Below the pieces are notes generated by a model. It was not told where the DNA came from, ran no database searches, and saw only the letters and a list, made by a program, of their open reading frames with translations. This document shows positions 4,390 to 5,392 of a stretch of DNA of 5,392 nt, piece by piece (position 1 is the first letter of the stretch; each line of letters opens with the position of its first letter). A program made the translations under genes and the position numbers. The DNA lies in contig JAKPSR010000362.1 of NCBI GenBank assembly GCA_029571425.1, positions 1 through 5,392 of the forward strand, read 5' to 3'. Source of the DNA: Spirochaetota bacterium. GTDB taxonomy: Bacteria; Spirochaetota; Spirochaetia; Treponematales; Treponemataceae.

Positions 4390-5392
4390 ATGAGCGACTC
4401 CTCTCTGCTTGAATCGGTGCTCGACTCCTCTTTGGCATTTATGTGCGTCCTAGACTCCGAGGGCGTTATCCTCAACGCGAGCGATAGCTTTGCCTCGCTC
4501 GTCGGGCCGCGAGGACGGGAATCCCTTAAGGGCCAGCAGATTCGGACGGTCATGCGGGGGCGCGACGATCTCGAGCCGTTGCTCGCGCCCATAGGCGCGG
4601 TCACGTCGGGCGCGATTAGCCCCTGCCCGGTCGTCGTCGCCGTGTACGAAGGCAGGGAAAAGCCCCTGTGGGCGAAATTCTCCTTCGCCCGAGTCGTGTC
4701 GTCGAATGGACCCCTGGTCCTGCTTACCGGCTGCGACGTGACCGCGGAGGTAGACGAGAAGAGACGGTCTGAACAGCGCGCCCACGAGCGTTCGAGCCTC
4801 CTCGTCAGGATGAGCAACGAGATCAGGACCCCGCTCAACACGGTTCTTGGGTACGCCCAGCTTATGCAGGGCCTTCATGACCTATCACCAGTCGCGAGCG
4901 AGTACCTCGCGACGATCATAGCGAACGAGAACGCGCTCCTCGAGCTTATTAACAACGTGCTTGAGCTTTCGAAGTACGAGTCGGGCCAGACCGACGTGAC
5001 GAGCGGCGAGACGGACTTGCGCGAGCTCATTTCGGGGGTCGCGAAGGCGCACGCCGATTTGTTCGAGCGGAAGGGGATATCCCTTACCGTCGACGTCGAC
5101 GCCTCGGTCCCAGACGTCGTGCTGACCGACGCGTCGAAGGTGCGGCAGATCGTCTCGAACGTGGTCGGGAACGCCCTTAAGTTTACCCGAAAGGGAGGGG
5201 TAACGGTTTCCGTCTATGCCTCGGGAGCCCTCGTCGCCGTGGACGTCGAGGACACCGGTATCGGCATGGACCCGGCCGAGCGCGGCGAGGTATTCGAGGT
5301 ATTTCATGGCGCGTCCGGAGGCAGGGAGCGCGCCGCCGGAAGCGGGATCGGGCTCGCGGTCGCCCGAATATTCGCCCGCATGCTCGGCGGGG
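4390..5392 (+). CDS. PAS-domain sensor histidine kinase with Asn in place of the H-box His, 3' end outside window
   Basis: Sensor kinases of this type sense a signal through PAS and pass phosphate to a response regulator. The frame is open from the ATG at 4390 to the window edge (334 residues), so the C-terminus is unseen and a receiver domain cannot be excluded. There is no signal peptide or membrane helix, so it should be cytoplasmic. A PAS domain spans about residues 8-118 (FMCVLDSEGVILNASDSFASLVG, ending in LTGCDVTAEVDEKRR). The HisKA-like helices at about 135-200 carry VRMSNEIRTPLNTVLGYAQL, where Asn143 sits at the phosphoacceptor His position. The ATPase domain is intact: N-box NVVGNALKFT with Asn261, G1 DTGIGMDP (288-295), F-box VFEVF, and G2 GSGIGLAVARIF (317-328). 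It is transcribed from its own strong promoter. No partner regulator is visible. It may be a pseudokinase, scaffold or phosphatase-type regulator, or an enzyme that only binds ATP. Confidence 0.9.
   Translation, partial: MSDSSLLESVLDSSLAFMCVLDSEGVILNASDSFASLVGPRGRESLKGQQIRTVMRGRDDLEPLLAPIGAVTSGAISPCPVVVAVYEGREKPLWAKFSFARVVSSNGPLVLLTGCDVTAEVDEKRRSEQRAHERSSLLVRMSNEIRTPLNTVLGYAQLMQGLHDLSPVASEYLATIIANENALLELINNVLELSKYESGQTDVTSGETDLRELISGVAKAHADLFERKGISLTVDVDASVPDVVLTDASKVRQIVSNVVGNALKFTRKGGVTVSVYASGALVAVDVEDTGIGMDPAERGEVFEVFHGASGGRERAAGSGIGLAVARIFARMLGG

Noticed and set aside
4356..5307. Minus-strand open frames opposite the sensor kinase
   Set aside because: The + strand carries a continuous PAS and histidine-kinase reading with a strong promoter; the minus frames have no motifs.

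Overview
The window looks like a piece of a GC-rich bacterial chromosome, most likely from a spirochaete (Treponema/Spirochaeta-type, Spirochaetota). That assignment is an inference. It rests on the wording of the MurC C-terminal motifs (for example MSHTYSRT and LHKIYASARE), on the archaeal-type CMP kinase with a GNTT P-loop, and on a murC / yicC / cmk / mutY order that I recall from treponemes. I could not search a database. Everything coding lies on the + strand, and there are no insertion sequences, phage genes or CRISPR repeats.

Bases 1-3068 are a tightly packed housekeeping operon. It holds the C-terminal half of MurC (peptidoglycan precursor synthesis), a YicC/YloC-family endoribonuclease, a small archaeal-type (d)CMP kinase and a compact MutY-like DNA glycosylase. 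Consecutive genes overlap by 4 and 23 bases or are 10 bases apart, so they are probably co-transcribed and translationally coupled. Two of the enzymes depart from textbook motifs. The kinase has Asn where the P-loop Lys is expected. The glycosylase has no iron-sulfur cluster ligands, no C-terminal 8-oxoG recognition domain, and Glu where the conserved catalytic Asp is expected.

Bases 3069-3307 are non-coding and hold a promoter, a complete tRNA-Gly(UCC) gene and a second promoter. Bases 3308-4300 encode an exported protein of unknown function with a clear signal peptide; its base composition is visibly less GC-rich than the operon. A 39-base imperfect hairpin spans its stop codon and ends directly against a near-consensus sigma70 promoter (TTGACA-17-TATCAT).

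That promoter drives the last gene (4390 to the window edge), a soluble PAS-domain sensor histidine kinase cut off by the end of the window. Its N, G1, F and G2 boxes are intact, but the phosphoacceptor His of the H-box is replaced by Asn. It therefore looks like a kinase that cannot autophosphorylate in the normal way.

I see no multi-gene novel system here. The points most worth a second look are the Asn-for-His kinase, the cluster-less MutY-like protein, the Lys-less P-loop kinase and the unidentified exported protein.
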